From: Porphyromonadaceae bacterium UBA7203
GTDB lineage: Bacteria > Bacteroidota > Bacteroidia > Bacteroidales > Muribaculaceae
Direction: 5' to 3'
DNA length: 59,119 nucleotides
NCBI GenBank assembly: GCA_002490725.1
Contig: DKUN01000024.1
Location: forward strand, 2,698-61,816
The notes under the pieces were generated by a model. That model was given only the letters and a program-made list of their open reading frames with translations. It was not told the DNA's origin and ran no database searches. The position numbers were made by a program, and so were the translations under genes. Of the stretch, positions 17,844 to 25,966 are shown piece after piece (position 1 is the first letter of the stretch; every line of letters starts with the position of its first letter).

Positions 17844-20030
17844 TTACGGACGGGACTCGGGCGCCCTGCCGTAATCGGGCGCCGGTGAGCTTCCCATCAC
17901 GAATTCCAGCACACCGCCGTTTTTTATCTGAGCGAAGTCGATGTATGATTTTCCATACGGCTCGCCATTGAGCGTTACGCTCTGTATGTAGATGTTTTCG
18001 GGCGAGTTGTTGACGGCGTTGACATGCAGGGCCTTTCTATTGCCGACATTGATGGTTGCCGACTTGAACAGCGGGGAGCCGAAAACGAATCGGCCGCCTG
18101 TGGGTTCGACTTGATAGAGGCCGATTGACGACATGACGAACCAGGCCGACATCTGGCCTACGTCTTCGTTGCCGCAAAGTCCTGTCTTGTCGGTCGTGTA
18201 CAGGTCATTCATGATGCGGCGCAGAATCGGGGCGGCCTTGTGTGGCCTGCCGGCGTAATTATAGAGGTAGACCGTGTGGTGGCTCGGTTCGTTGCCGTGG
18301 GCATATTGGCCAATCAGGCCGCTGATGTCGGGCGACGCATCGTCGCCCATGCTTCCATCGACGGTGAAGAGCGAGTCGAGTTTGCCGATAAAGAGCTCTT
18401 CGGAGCCGAAAAGGTCAATCAGGCCGTGGGGGGCGTGGGGCACGAGCCACACGTATTGCCATCCGTTGCCCTCGCAGTAGTCGTCGGCGCGGTGAGATGT
18501 GGCGAACGGACTATAATCTTCGTTGCGGAATATGCCGGTTGTCGACTTGCCGCGCATGAACTTCAGCGTCGGGTCGAAATAGTGGCGATAAGATTTGGCA
18601 CGCTCCTCAAAATAGTGCTTGTCGTTTTCTTGGCCAAGTGAGGCCGCAGCCCGGGCTACGGCATTGTCGGCTATAGCATATTCCAGCCCTTTTGCGACGC
18701 TCTCCTCGCAGTTCTCGGCGTCGAAGGGCACATAGCCATACTGCTTCAGGGCATACAAGGAGCGTTCGTCGAGCATACATGAAGCTTTCATTGCCTCATA
18801 GGCGGCAAGGCTGTCGGCCACGAATCCTTTCGACAGCAGGTCGCCGAGCACTATGACACCCGGATTGCCGATCATGCAGTCGGTTTCATTGCCGTGCAGG
18901 TGCCATACGGGCAGCTTGCCTTGCTGGCGATAGATGTTGATGAATGTGTCGGCATAGTCGGCCTGCATGTCGTCGTGGATAATCGTCGACAACGGATGTG
19001 CGGCCCGATATGTATCCCAGAGCGAAAAGATGGTATAGTTCGTGAAGTTGCCGCCCGTTGTGTGGATATTTTCGTCGGCTCCCCTATAGTCGCCGTTCAC
19101 GTCACAGAAAATCGCCGGTGCGAACATGGTGTGGTAGAGAGCGGTATAGAATTTCTGACGGTCGGCTTCGTTATCAGTGTCGATTTTGATTTTTGACAAT
19201 TCGGCATTCCAGGCTTTGTCAGCTGCCTCAGCAATCATGTCGAAATCACGTCCGGCGGTCTCTTCCGTCAGGTTACGGTGCGCATTCTCGACGCTAACAG
19301 CCGAAAGGCCCACCTTTACCGTCAGCGGGGCGGGCGATGAGTCGAACGCCAGCACGGCAACGTTGTTGTCTCCCTCATGCGCTATGATCGGGCGCGAGAA
19401 CTCGGCCGTAAAATATACCTTTTGATTCCGTGCCCATCCGGTCGAGTATCTGTAGCCCGATATCGTGCAGTCATTCTCAAACTCAATGTGCGATTCGACC
19501 GGACTGTCCCAGCCGATGCCATAGAGCAGATTGAGCCGGATGTAGGCTGTGTCGGCATCAGCGGGGAAGGTATAGCGGTGGAATCCGGTTCTGGCCGTAG
19601 CCGTCAGCTCTGCGGTGATGCGCGAGTCGTCGAGATACACCTTGTAATAACCGGGCCGGCATTCCTCCCTGTCGTGCGAAAAGGCCGATATGTCGTTGTG
19701 CCGGTCAGTTGCCGGCATAAGCAGCACGTCGCCCAGGTCGCCTATGCCTGTTCCGCTCAGATGAGTGTGGCTGAATCCGAGAAGAGTGGAGTCGGAATAG
19801 TGATAGCCCGAGCACCAGTCCCAGCCTTTCACGCTCTGTGACGGTCCGAGCTGCACCATGCCGAACGGCACGTTTGCGCCTAAAAATACGTGGCCGTGGC
19901 CGTCGGTGCCAATAAACGGATCGACAAAATCCGTGTAGCTGATGTCGGCCGGATGCCCGCCTCCTGAGCATGACACAAGGCTTGCGGAGATGGCCAGACC
20001 GACAAGCGCATATAGAATCTTATTCATCAT
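17844..20030 (-). CDS. GH92 alpha-mannosidase, lipoprotein
   Basis: This 728-residue GH92 enzyme has a lipoprotein signal ending in the lipobox 'LVSC'. It is probably attached to the outer or inner membrane, in contrast to its neighbour. Family marks are 'FVDPFIGTDGHGHVF', 'FSLWDTYRAAHPL', 'NETDCMIGNPGV' and 'GNEDVGQMSAWFVMSSIG' (about 618-635). It differs enough from the other GH92 to suggest a different linkage preference; the linkage cannot be read from sequence. The start at 20030 (MMNKILYAL) overlaps the end of the ROK kinase by 11 bases, showing co-transcription. The longer upstream frame lacks a signal peptide. Confidence 0.94.
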   Translation of the reverse strand: MMNKILYALVGLAISASLVSCSGGGHPADISYTDFVDPFIGTDGHGHVFLGANVPFGMVQLGPSQSVKGWDWCSGYHYSDSTLLGFSHTHLSGTGIGDLGDVLLMPATDRHNDISAFSHDREECRPGYYKVYLDDSRITAELTATARTGFHRYTFPADADTAYIRLNLLYGIGWDSPVESHIEFENDCTISGYRYSTGWARNQKVYFTAEFSRPIIAHEGDNNVAVLAFDSSPAPLTVKVGLSAVSVENAHRNLTEETAGRDFDMIAEAADKAWNAELSKIKIDTDNEADRQKFYTALYHTMFAPAIFCDVNGDYRGADENIHTTGGNFTNYTIFSLWDTYRAAHPLSTIIHDDMQADYADTFINIYRQQGKLPVWHLHGNETDCMIGNPGVIVLGDLLSKGFVADSLAAYEAMKASCMLDERSLYALKQYGYVPFDAENCEESVAKGLEYAIADNAVARAAASLGQENDKHYFEERAKSYRHYFDPTLKFMRGKSTTGIFRNEDYSPFATSHRADDYCEGNGWQYVWLVPHAPHGLIDLFGSEELFIGKLDSLFTVDGSMGDDASPDISGLIGQYAHGNEPSHHTVYLYNYAGRPHKAAPILRRIMNDLYTTDKTGLCGNEDVGQMSAWFVMSSIGLYQVEPTGGRFVFGSPLFKSATINVGNRKALHVNAVNNSPENIYIQSVTLNGEPYGKSYIDFAQIKNGGVLEFVMGSSPAPDYGRAPESRP

Positions 20031-21132
20031 TGTTTCTGTTGTCGAGTTGTGACAGTGCGTAGGCATAGGCGCCGGCCGAAATGGCCTTGCTTGCGCCGAT
20101 TTCGGAGAAGGCGACGCCGATGCGCTTCATCGGGTCGTAGATTACCGGAATGTCTGTGCCGGGAATGTAGATGGTATGGCGCGCGCCTGCCGAGAACTTT
20201 TCAAACTCGGCGGTGTCTTCAAGATTGAACACTTCAGGCTGGACGCAGTTGACCCTGGTGCCGTCGAGTGTGCTGACGCTGTTGCGCAACTCCTTCAATA
20301 TCGCGTCGATCATCAGGTGGCGTGCGGCGGTGATACCTCCTCCGATAACGATGATGCCGTCGATCAGCGATGCGGCAAGGGCCATTGCATGGCCGGCCGT
20401 TGCGCCCATTTCCTCAAAGGCGCGTTTCGCGGCTGCGGCGTCGCCCGGCTGTTTGCCGTCGGCAATCTCGCAGATGTCTTTCGGCGTCAGTTCGGTGCGG
20501 TTGTCGCCGCTGAGCTCACGGTAAACGCGCTGTATGGCGCGGACCGATACGCCCTCTTCTGCCATGATGCCCGGTTTTGTCTTGTGGGGCAGGCAGAAGG
20601 TTTCGACACATGAGTTGTCGCCGCGGTTGAGCCGGCCGTCAATCACGATGCCGATGCCGAAGCCGGTACCGAAAGTATAGCCGATTAGATTGCGATACTT
20701 CTTGGCGCTGCCGGCAACTTTCAGCCGGTGGTTGATGGCCGGAAGCATGCCGCAAAGAGCCTCGCCGTAAGCAAACAGGTCGCCGTCGTTGTTAATGTAG
20801 ACCGGAATTCCGAATTCCCGCTCAAGATACGGGCCTAAGGCCACGCCGTCGCGAAACGACGGGAAGTTGGGCAGAAATCCGCCGATGATGCCGTTGGGGT
20901 AGTCGGCCGGACCGGGAAAGGCAAAGCTGATTGCGGAGGGTTTTTCATCAAGCGACTCGATGACCTCTCTGAATCCTTTGACAATAGTAGCCAGACACCG
21001 GTCAAGGTTATTGGCATTGGAAGGGTAGGTGACGGGCGCTGTGATATATTCGCAACCACGCATTGCGCCGAACACCAGATTGGTGCCGCCGGCGTCAAGG
21101 GTGATGACAATTCGTTGGTCGGATGTGTACAT
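20020..21132 (-). CDS. ROK family sugar kinase, possible mannokinase
   Basis: This 370-residue ATP-dependent sugar kinase has the ROK phosphate-binding loop 'LDAGGTNLVFGA' at the N-terminus, 'FAFPGPADYPNG', a substrate loop ending in 'NNDGDLFAYGEA', and 'YTFGTGFGIGIV'. The usual ROK zinc motif CxCGxxGCxE is absent; the equivalent area reads 'DNSCVETFCLPHK'. As first gene of an operon with two alpha-mannosidases and manA, it most likely phosphorylates mannose; other hexoses are possible. The frame opens at 21249, but a TAACTTTG box at 21231-21238 lies inside that extension, so the ATG at 21132 (MYTSDQRI) is preferred. Confidence 0.88.
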   Translation of the reverse strand: MYTSDQRIVITLDAGGTNLVFGAMRGCEYITAPVTYPSNANNLDRCLATIVKGFREVIESLDEKPSAISFAFPGPADYPNGIIGGFLPNFPSFRDGVALGPYLEREFGIPVYINNDGDLFAYGEALCGMLPAINHRLKVAGSAKKYRNLIGYTFGTGFGIGIVIDGRLNRGDNSCVETFCLPHKTKPGIMAEEGVSVRAIQRVYRELSGDNRTELTPKDICEIADGKQPGDAAAAKRAFEEMGATAGHAMALAASLIDGIIVIGGGITAARHLMIDAILKELRNSVSTLDGTRVNCVQPEVFNLEDTAEFEKFSAGARHTIYIPGTDIPVIYDPMKRIGVAFSEIGASKAISAGAYAYALSQLDNRNNDE

Positions 21133-21230
21133 GGCGTAATTATGATTGGTGTGATTATCGTCGCTGTTGGCAATTACGATAATAATGCACGGGGCATCTA
21201 TATCAGTGGTATTAGCGTGATAACAGATTG

Positions 21231-21238
21231 CAAAGTTA
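21231..21238 (-). promoter_or_regulatory. Promoter -7 element of the mannose operon
   Basis: The minus strand reads TAACTTTG, about 98 bases before the ATG at 21132. T-rich sequence lies upstream but no correctly spaced TTTG. The leader of about 90 bases may hold regulation, but no hairpin is obvious. Confidence 0.6.
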
Positions 21239-21455
21239 AACAATTTCATGCAAAAAACCGCGTCCCGACGATTCTGCCGGGAAGTTCAACGGGTGGGATT
21301 TCAGGAAAAAACTGACGCCAAGAGCTATGGTCTAACTTAACCGATGGCTGTCATGGATGGGAGACATGGCGTAAATGGCCTGTTGATTTTCTCCCGTGTG
21401 TTTTCAGGAATTTAAGGCTGTGATGTAGTCTGATTGGTTGTTGTCGGCTGGTTTA

Positions 21456-21758
21456 TTATTCGGCGAGGAAGACTTTCACTTCGCCCGTTTTCTTGTCGAC
21501 GAAGATGACTGATGCGGGCATTACGATGGCCATGTGGCTTCCCAGGTCTTCTGCTCCGGCAATACGCTCTATCTCGATTGACTTCAGGGGCCCTGCGCCC
21601 CGGTTGAAGGTGAGGCGGTCGCCGTCGAAGTCCATGTGGTCGCTGTCGAGTGCGTACATCATCAGCATGTGAAGGTTGCGCTCGGTGCAGACGTCGGCGT
21701 CAGCGTTCAGAGAGTTGTACTTGTTATATAAGCTGTTGATGGTGGCGATGGTGATCAT
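21456..21758 (-). CDS. Hypothetical 100-residue protein
   Basis: This small soluble protein (MITIATINSLYNKYNSLNAD at its start) has no signal peptide and no domain I recognise. It is predicted mixed alpha/beta, with an acidic centre ('DSDHMDFDGDRL') and a C-terminal strand pair 'ASVIFVDKKTGEVKVFLAE'. The frame is open to 21917, but that extension overlaps the preceding gene and is low quality, so the ATG at 21758 is chosen. It follows the ATP-grasp-like gene by 98 bases on the same strand. A near-consensus AACCTTTG lies in that gap, so it may have its own promoter. Confidence 0.7.
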   Translation of the reverse strand: MITIATINSLYNKYNSLNADADVCTERNLHMLMMYALDSDHMDFDGDRLTFNRGAGPLKSIEIERIAGAEDLGSHMAIVMPASVIFVDKKTGEVKVFLAE

Positions 21759-21856
21759 ATCTTTATTCTTTTTTTCGGTTGTTTTATCGTTGTTTCGAAA
21801 GCAGAACAAAGGTTGTTGCGTTTTGGTTGGCGGTGTAACCGGATTGTAACAGTCTT

Positions 21857-22834
21857 TTAACGTGGCTGAAATGTTGCCGAGAAAGCGCCCCCCTCGGGAA
21901 CCAGTTGGATTCCGCATTGAGGGCCCGGTGCAATGCGGAATTCGCCACGTCCGAAGCGGCGTTGCATCGCCAGGGCCACGAAGCCCATTGTGCGCCTGAA
22001 GTTGATTTCTATGGTCGGGCAGATGAGTTCGCGTCCGTTGTCGGCGAGGTAAATCATCATGTCGACTCCGAGCGGTCCGCGGTAGTCGGCGGGAAGCGAC
22101 TGCTCTACGGCGGAGGCCGTTTCATTGAGCAGGGGTGTTCCGAGCATTTCGGCCAACTCGGACTGCGGGGCCACGATGTTTCCCGTATATGCCGTTCCTG
22201 AAGTCAGAAACAGCGACAGGCCGCAGTAGCGCCCGTTGTCGAACAGCATGGCAAAGTCGCGTATTTTCCGTAGCTTCGGTTCGACCATCACAGAGCCCTG
22301 GCGCCTGATGCTGTCGGCGGCGCGGCGCATGATGTTTGCACTGCTCATGCCTTCGCAGTCAACTACTCCGCGACCGCTGCAGCTCCAGGGCGATTTGAGG
22401 ATTATGCGGTCTGTGGGGGGCAGTTCGTTGACCGATGTGATTTCCTTTGGTAACGGTGGCAGGGGGTATGAGAGCTTGCCCTCGAGATTCCGGCGAAGGT
22501 CAAGGGCTGAGCGCCGATGGCTCAGAAGGCGGTGGCGTGCAGGGTCGGGAAAGGGGCCTTCAATGCCGAGCGCACGAAACCTGGCCACAGCATTGGCGCT
22601 CCATCCCCAGGGGGCAGGCTCGCCTTGGTGGCGCAGACCGACGCTGAGCCCGACGCGCCTGAGCCATGATTCATCGAGGTTCGGAGCATATATATTATCG
22701 CCCTCGTCGGCGAGCCATGCCGGCAGAGCGGCGAGGGCATTGCGAAACGCGACCACATTTTTCGGCGGCGTGAAGTTGGCTGTGCCTGCCGCGAGCGCGA
22801 GATCGTTTTCAGGATTGAACAGGTGAAACTTCAA
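21857..22834 (-). CDS. ATP-grasp-like protein of unknown function
   Basis: This 325-residue protein begins 'MKFHLFNPENDLALAAG', a start conserved in uncharacterised Bacteroidales proteins. The middle and C-terminal parts resemble an ATP-grasp fold: 'RIILKSPWSCSGRGV' looks like the ATP-binding Lys and glycine-rich loop, 'VMVEPKL' like the hinge, and 'CPTIEINFRRTMG' like the metal-binding Glu/Asn/Arg segment. ATP-grasp enzymes join a carboxylate to an amine or thiol; the substrates are unknown. Its ATG overlaps the rimO stop by 4 bases, so it is translated from the ftsY-rimO message. Confidence 0.75.
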   Translation of the reverse strand: MKFHLFNPENDLALAAGTANFTPPKNVVAFRNALAALPAWLADEGDNIYAPNLDESWLRRVGLSVGLRHQGEPAPWGWSANAVARFRALGIEGPFPDPARHRLLSHRRSALDLRRNLEGKLSYPLPPLPKEITSVNELPPTDRIILKSPWSCSGRGVVDCEGMSSANIMRRAADSIRRQGSVMVEPKLRKIRDFAMLFDNGRYCGLSLFLTSGTAYTGNIVAPQSELAEMLGTPLLNETASAVEQSLPADYRGPLGVDMMIYLADNGRELICPTIEINFRRTMGFVALAMQRRFGRGEFRIAPGPQCGIQLVPEGGAFSATFQPR

Positions 22835-24129
22835 AGCGGCTTGGCTAAGAGGTCAAATGCCGTGGAGTCGGTGATGAGCACGTTGGCAAAGTCGCCTGGT
22901 TTCAGTTCCTTTTCTTTGCTTATAAGGACCTCGGGATCAACTTCGGGTGAGTCCCATTCTGTGCGGCCGATGTAGAATTCGGGGTCTTCGCGGTCAACGA
23001 TTACACGCAGTTCGCGGCCTACCTTAGCGGCCTGGATGTCGGCGCTGATTTCTTCCTGAACGGCCATCAGGGCGTCGAGGCGCGCCTGTTTGACTTCGTC
23101 GGGCGTGGCATCGCGGAAGTTCTTGGCGGCATATGTGTCTTCTTCCTCGCAGTAGGCAAAGGCGCCCATACGCTCAAAGCGGGTTTCGCGCACAAAATCC
23201 ATCAGTTCGTCGAACTCCTTGTCGCCCTCGCCCGGAAATCCGACCATCAGAGTGGTGCGCAGATGCAGTTCCGGAACGAGGCGCCTCATTTCGGCTATGA
23301 GGTCGCGTGTGCGCGCGCCGTCGATATGACGTCGCATGTTTGCGAGCACGGGGTCGGAAATGTGCTGCAGGGCAATGTCGAGATAGGAGCATACGTTCGG
23401 CCGGGCAGCCATGACTTCGAGCACGTCGGTCTGAAAGTCGGCAGGGTAGGCATAGTGCAGGCGCAGCCACTCTACGCCTTCAATGTCGGCCAGGCGGTCA
23501 ATCAGCCGGGCCAGCATGTATTTCCGTCCCGGAAGGTCACGGCCGTAGCTTGTAAGGTCCTGAGCCAGGATGTTGAACTCTTTGACTCCGCGGCCCACAA
23601 GCGAGCGCACTTCGGCCTCGATGTCGTCGGGTGTGCGCGAGTGCATGCGTCCTGTAATGATAGGAATGGCGCAGAACGCGCAGAAACGGTCGCAGCCTTC
23701 GGCAATCTTCACATAGGCCTGATGGGGCGGGGTGGTGATTATGCGCTCGGGCGACGCAGGATCGGCTTCGAGTCCGCTGAGCTCGCGCACAATTTCGTGC
23801 CAGTCGAACTTGCCGTGCCAACTGTCAACTTCGGGTAATTCGGCGGGCAATTCACGCGCATATCGCTCGCTCAGGCAGCCAAACACCATTATTTTGCCTG
23901 TCTTTCGTCGCTTTTTAGCTTCGGCGGCGGCCAGTATGGTGTTGATTGACTCCTCTTTGGCGTCGCCGATGAAGCCGCATGTATTGATAATTACTGCATC
24001 GGACTTTTCGGCCGGATTCTCGCTGATGCGGGCGTCAAAGCCTTTGGCGGCCAGCATGGCGAGCAGGCGCTCGGTGTCGACAAGATTTTTGAAGCAGCCG
24101 AGCGAAATGATATTTACGCGTGGTTTCAT
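22831..24129 (-). CDS. rimO: Ribosomal protein S12 methylthiotransferase
   Basis: This 432-residue radical-SAM enzyme adds a methylthio group to the conserved aspartate of ribosomal protein uS12. The N-terminal UPF0004 domain has three cysteines for one iron-sulfur cluster ('SLGCFKNLVD', 'INTCGFI', 'VFGCLSERY'). The radical-SAM CxxxCxxC is in 'EGCDRFCAFCAIP', and a TRAM domain ends the protein. RimO rather than MiaB is supported by the 'SLGCxKNxVD' start and by its coupling to ftsY, which is a common Bacteroidales arrangement. It overlaps ftsY and the next gene by 4 bases each. Confidence 0.95.
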   Translation of the reverse strand: MKPRVNIISLGCFKNLVDTERLLAMLAAKGFDARISENPAEKSDAVIINTCGFIGDAKEESINTILAAAEAKKRRKTGKIMVFGCLSERYARELPAELPEVDSWHGKFDWHEIVRELSGLEADPASPERIITTPPHQAYVKIAEGCDRFCAFCAIPIITGRMHSRTPDDIEAEVRSLVGRGVKEFNILAQDLTSYGRDLPGRKYMLARLIDRLADIEGVEWLRLHYAYPADFQTDVLEVMAARPNVCSYLDIALQHISDPVLANMRRHIDGARTRDLIAEMRRLVPELHLRTTLMVGFPGEGDKEFDELMDFVRETRFERMGAFAYCEEEDTYAAKNFRDATPDEVKQARLDALMAVQEEISADIQAAKVGRELRVIVDREDPEFYIGRTEWDSPEVDPEVLISKEKELKPGDFANVLITDSTAFDLLAKPL

Positions 24130-25103
24130 TTCGAGGCGAAAAGAGAGTCGACAAATTCCCCTTTGTTAAACACTTGCAGGTCGTCGATGCCTTCGCCAAG
24201 ACCGATGTAGCGTACCGGAATGCGCATCTGGTCGCTGATGCCGATAACCACGCCGCCCTTGGCAGTGCCGTCGAGTTTGGTAACGGCGAGTGCGGTAACG
24301 GTGGTTGCCTGAGAGAACTGGCGGGCCTGCTCAAAGGCGTTTTGACCTGTAGAGCCGTCAAGAACCAACAGTACTTCGTCGGGGGTTCCGTCGACAACTT
24401 TCTGCATTACGCGACGAATCTTGGTGAGTTCCTCCATCAGAGGCTTCTTGTTGTGCAGACGGCCTGCCGTATCGATAATTACGACGTCAGCTCCCTGGGC
24501 AACGGCGCTCTGAAGCGTGTCGTAGGCCACTGCGGCGGGGTCGGCGCCGAGTTTCTGCTTCACAATGGCTACGCCCGAACGCTCGGCCCAGACGTCGAGT
24601 TGCTCGGTGGCGGCAGCGCGGAATGTGTCGGCCGCACCGATAACCACCTTGTTGCCGGCCTTCTTAAACAGATTGGCCAGCTTGCCGATAGTGGTGGTCT
24701 TGCCGGCACCGTTGACGCCGACAACCATAATGACATAAGGGCGACGCGTGCCTTCGGGCAGACGGAAGTTCTCGTCAGGGCCGGTTGCGCCGGGGCGGTC
24801 GTTCTCGGCGAGCATGTCGGCGATTTCCTCGCGCAGCATGGTGTGGAGTTCGGCCGTGTTGACATATTTGTCGCGGCTTACGCGGTCGCGTATGCGCTCA
24901 ATAATCTTGACTGTGGTTTCGACTCCGACATCGGAGGTGATGAACACCTCTTCGAGTTCGTCAAGAAAGTCATCGTCGATGGTGCTGTGGCCCGCGAGGG
25001 TGCGCTTGAGTTTGCCCCAAAAACCCTCCTTGGTCTGTTCCAGTCCTTTGTCGAGTGTTTCTTTTTTCTTTTCTCGTGAAAAGATTTTGTCAAATATGCC
25101 CAT
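24126..25103 (-). CDS. ftsY: Signal recognition particle receptor FtsY
   Basis: This 325-residue GTPase docks ribosome-SRP complexes at the inner membrane. It has a short charged N-terminal region, the helical N domain, then the G domain with G1 'GVNGAGKTTTIGKLAN', G3 'DTAGRLHNKKPLMEEL' and G4 'TKLDGTAKGG'. The acidic A domain of the E. coli protein is almost absent, as is usual in Bacteroidetes. It leads the ftsY-rimO-ATP-grasp operon and is divergent from a YitT-type gene. Confidence 0.97.
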   Translation of the reverse strand: MGIFDKIFSREKKKETLDKGLEQTKEGFWGKLKRTLAGHSTIDDDFLDELEEVFITSDVGVETTVKIIERIRDRVSRDKYVNTAELHTMLREEIADMLAENDRPGATGPDENFRLPEGTRRPYVIMVVGVNGAGKTTTIGKLANLFKKAGNKVVIGAADTFRAAATEQLDVWAERSGVAIVKQKLGADPAAVAYDTLQSAVAQGADVVIIDTAGRLHNKKPLMEELTKIRRVMQKVVDGTPDEVLLVLDGSTGQNAFEQARQFSQATTVTALAVTKLDGTAKGGVVIGISDQMRIPVRYIGLGEGIDDLQVFNKGEFVDSLFASK

Positions 25104-25127
25104 ATGTTTTTGTTAATTTTACGGGTG

Positions 25128-25135
25128 CAAAGGTA
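25128..25135 (-). promoter_or_regulatory. Promoter -7 element of ftsY operon
   Basis: The minus strand reads TACCTTTG, about 25 bases before the ftsY ATG at 25103. The -33 box is weak. Confidence 0.6.
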
Positions 25136-25164
25136 CGGAAAAATTTCGAGATTGCCGCCCGGGT

Positions 25165-25195
25165 TGCGCCATCGGCGCTTTTTTGGTAACTTTGC
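25165..25195 (+). promoter_or_regulatory. Promoter of the YitT-type gene
   Basis: TTG (25165-25167), 20 bases, TAACTTTG (25188-25195). The ATG follows at 25214. Confidence 0.75.
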
Positions 25196-25213
25196 GCCCG
25201 AAAATAGATTGAT

Positions 25214-25966
25214 ATGCAGCAGATTGATTTAGCTAATTCGTTTAAAGACAAGGCGGTGATGTTTGCATGGCAACATGTGCTGCTCTTGTGCTCGCTTTTT
25301 GTGATGACGCTTGGCGTGGCCTTGAGTGTGCGTTCAAGCCTCGGTAGCAGCGTGATTTCGGCCATTCCGTTCGTCATGTCGCTGGCCGGCGAGGAGTCGA
25401 TGGCGCCCGCCCTTACCATCGGCGACTACACCAGTGCCATGAATGCGCTGCTGGTGTTGCTTCAGATTGTGATATTGCGCCGCCGATTCGAGCCCGTCCA
25501 GCTGTTTCAGCTCCTTATCGGCGTTGTTTTCGGTGTGCTGCTCGATTTGAACATGGCCCTGACTGCACTGCTCGACTACTCGACTCTTGCCATGCAGGCC
25601 GCCGCACAGATTGCGGGGTGTACGGTGCTCGCCGTCGGCATTTCGTTTGAAATCAGATGCGGTTCCGTGACGATGCCTGGCGAGGGCATTACCGTGGCTA
25701 TCAGCCGTGTGTCAGGCCTTCCGTTTCCAAAAGCGAAAATTTATGTCGACACGACTCTTGTGGTCATTGCTGTAGCGCTCGGCTATCTCTTTTTCGGCAG
25801 TTGGGTCAGCAATGTAATCGGGCCCGGCACGCTCTTTGCCATGCTCTATGTCGGCTTTGCCGTAAAGGTTGTCAATCCGCGCCTCGAATGGTTCGGCCGC
25901 GTGGTCTGCTACCGTCCCGGCTTCCGCCGCTACATCTACGGCCTGGCCCGCTTTATTCGCTCCTGA
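25214..25966 (+). CDS. YczE/YyaS/YitT family membrane protein
   Basis: This 250-residue integral inner-membrane protein has about six hydrophobic spans. The family pattern is 'LGVALSVRSSLGSSVISAIP' in the first spans, 'LQLLIGVVFG'-type sequence in the middle and 'MPGEGITVAISRVSGLPF' later. The biochemical role of the family is not established; some members are assumed to be transporters. It is alone on the plus strand, and its last 14 bases overlap the end of the convergent flippase gene. Confidence 0.85.
   Translation: MQQIDLANSFKDKAVMFAWQHVLLLCSLFVMTLGVALSVRSSLGSSVISAIPFVMSLAGEESMAPALTIGDYTSAMNALLVLLQIVILRRRFEPVQLFQLLIGVVFGVLLDLNMALTALLDYSTLAMQAAAQIAGCTVLAVGISFEIRCGSVTMPGEGITVAISRVSGLPFPKAKIYVDTTLVVIAVALGYLFFGSWVSNVIGPGTLFAMLYVGFAVKVVNPRLEWFGRVVCYRPGFRRYIYGLARFIRS

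Noticed and set aside
24120..25079. 319-codon plus-strand open frame
   Set aside because: Antisense to ftsY, whose GTPase motifs are complete.
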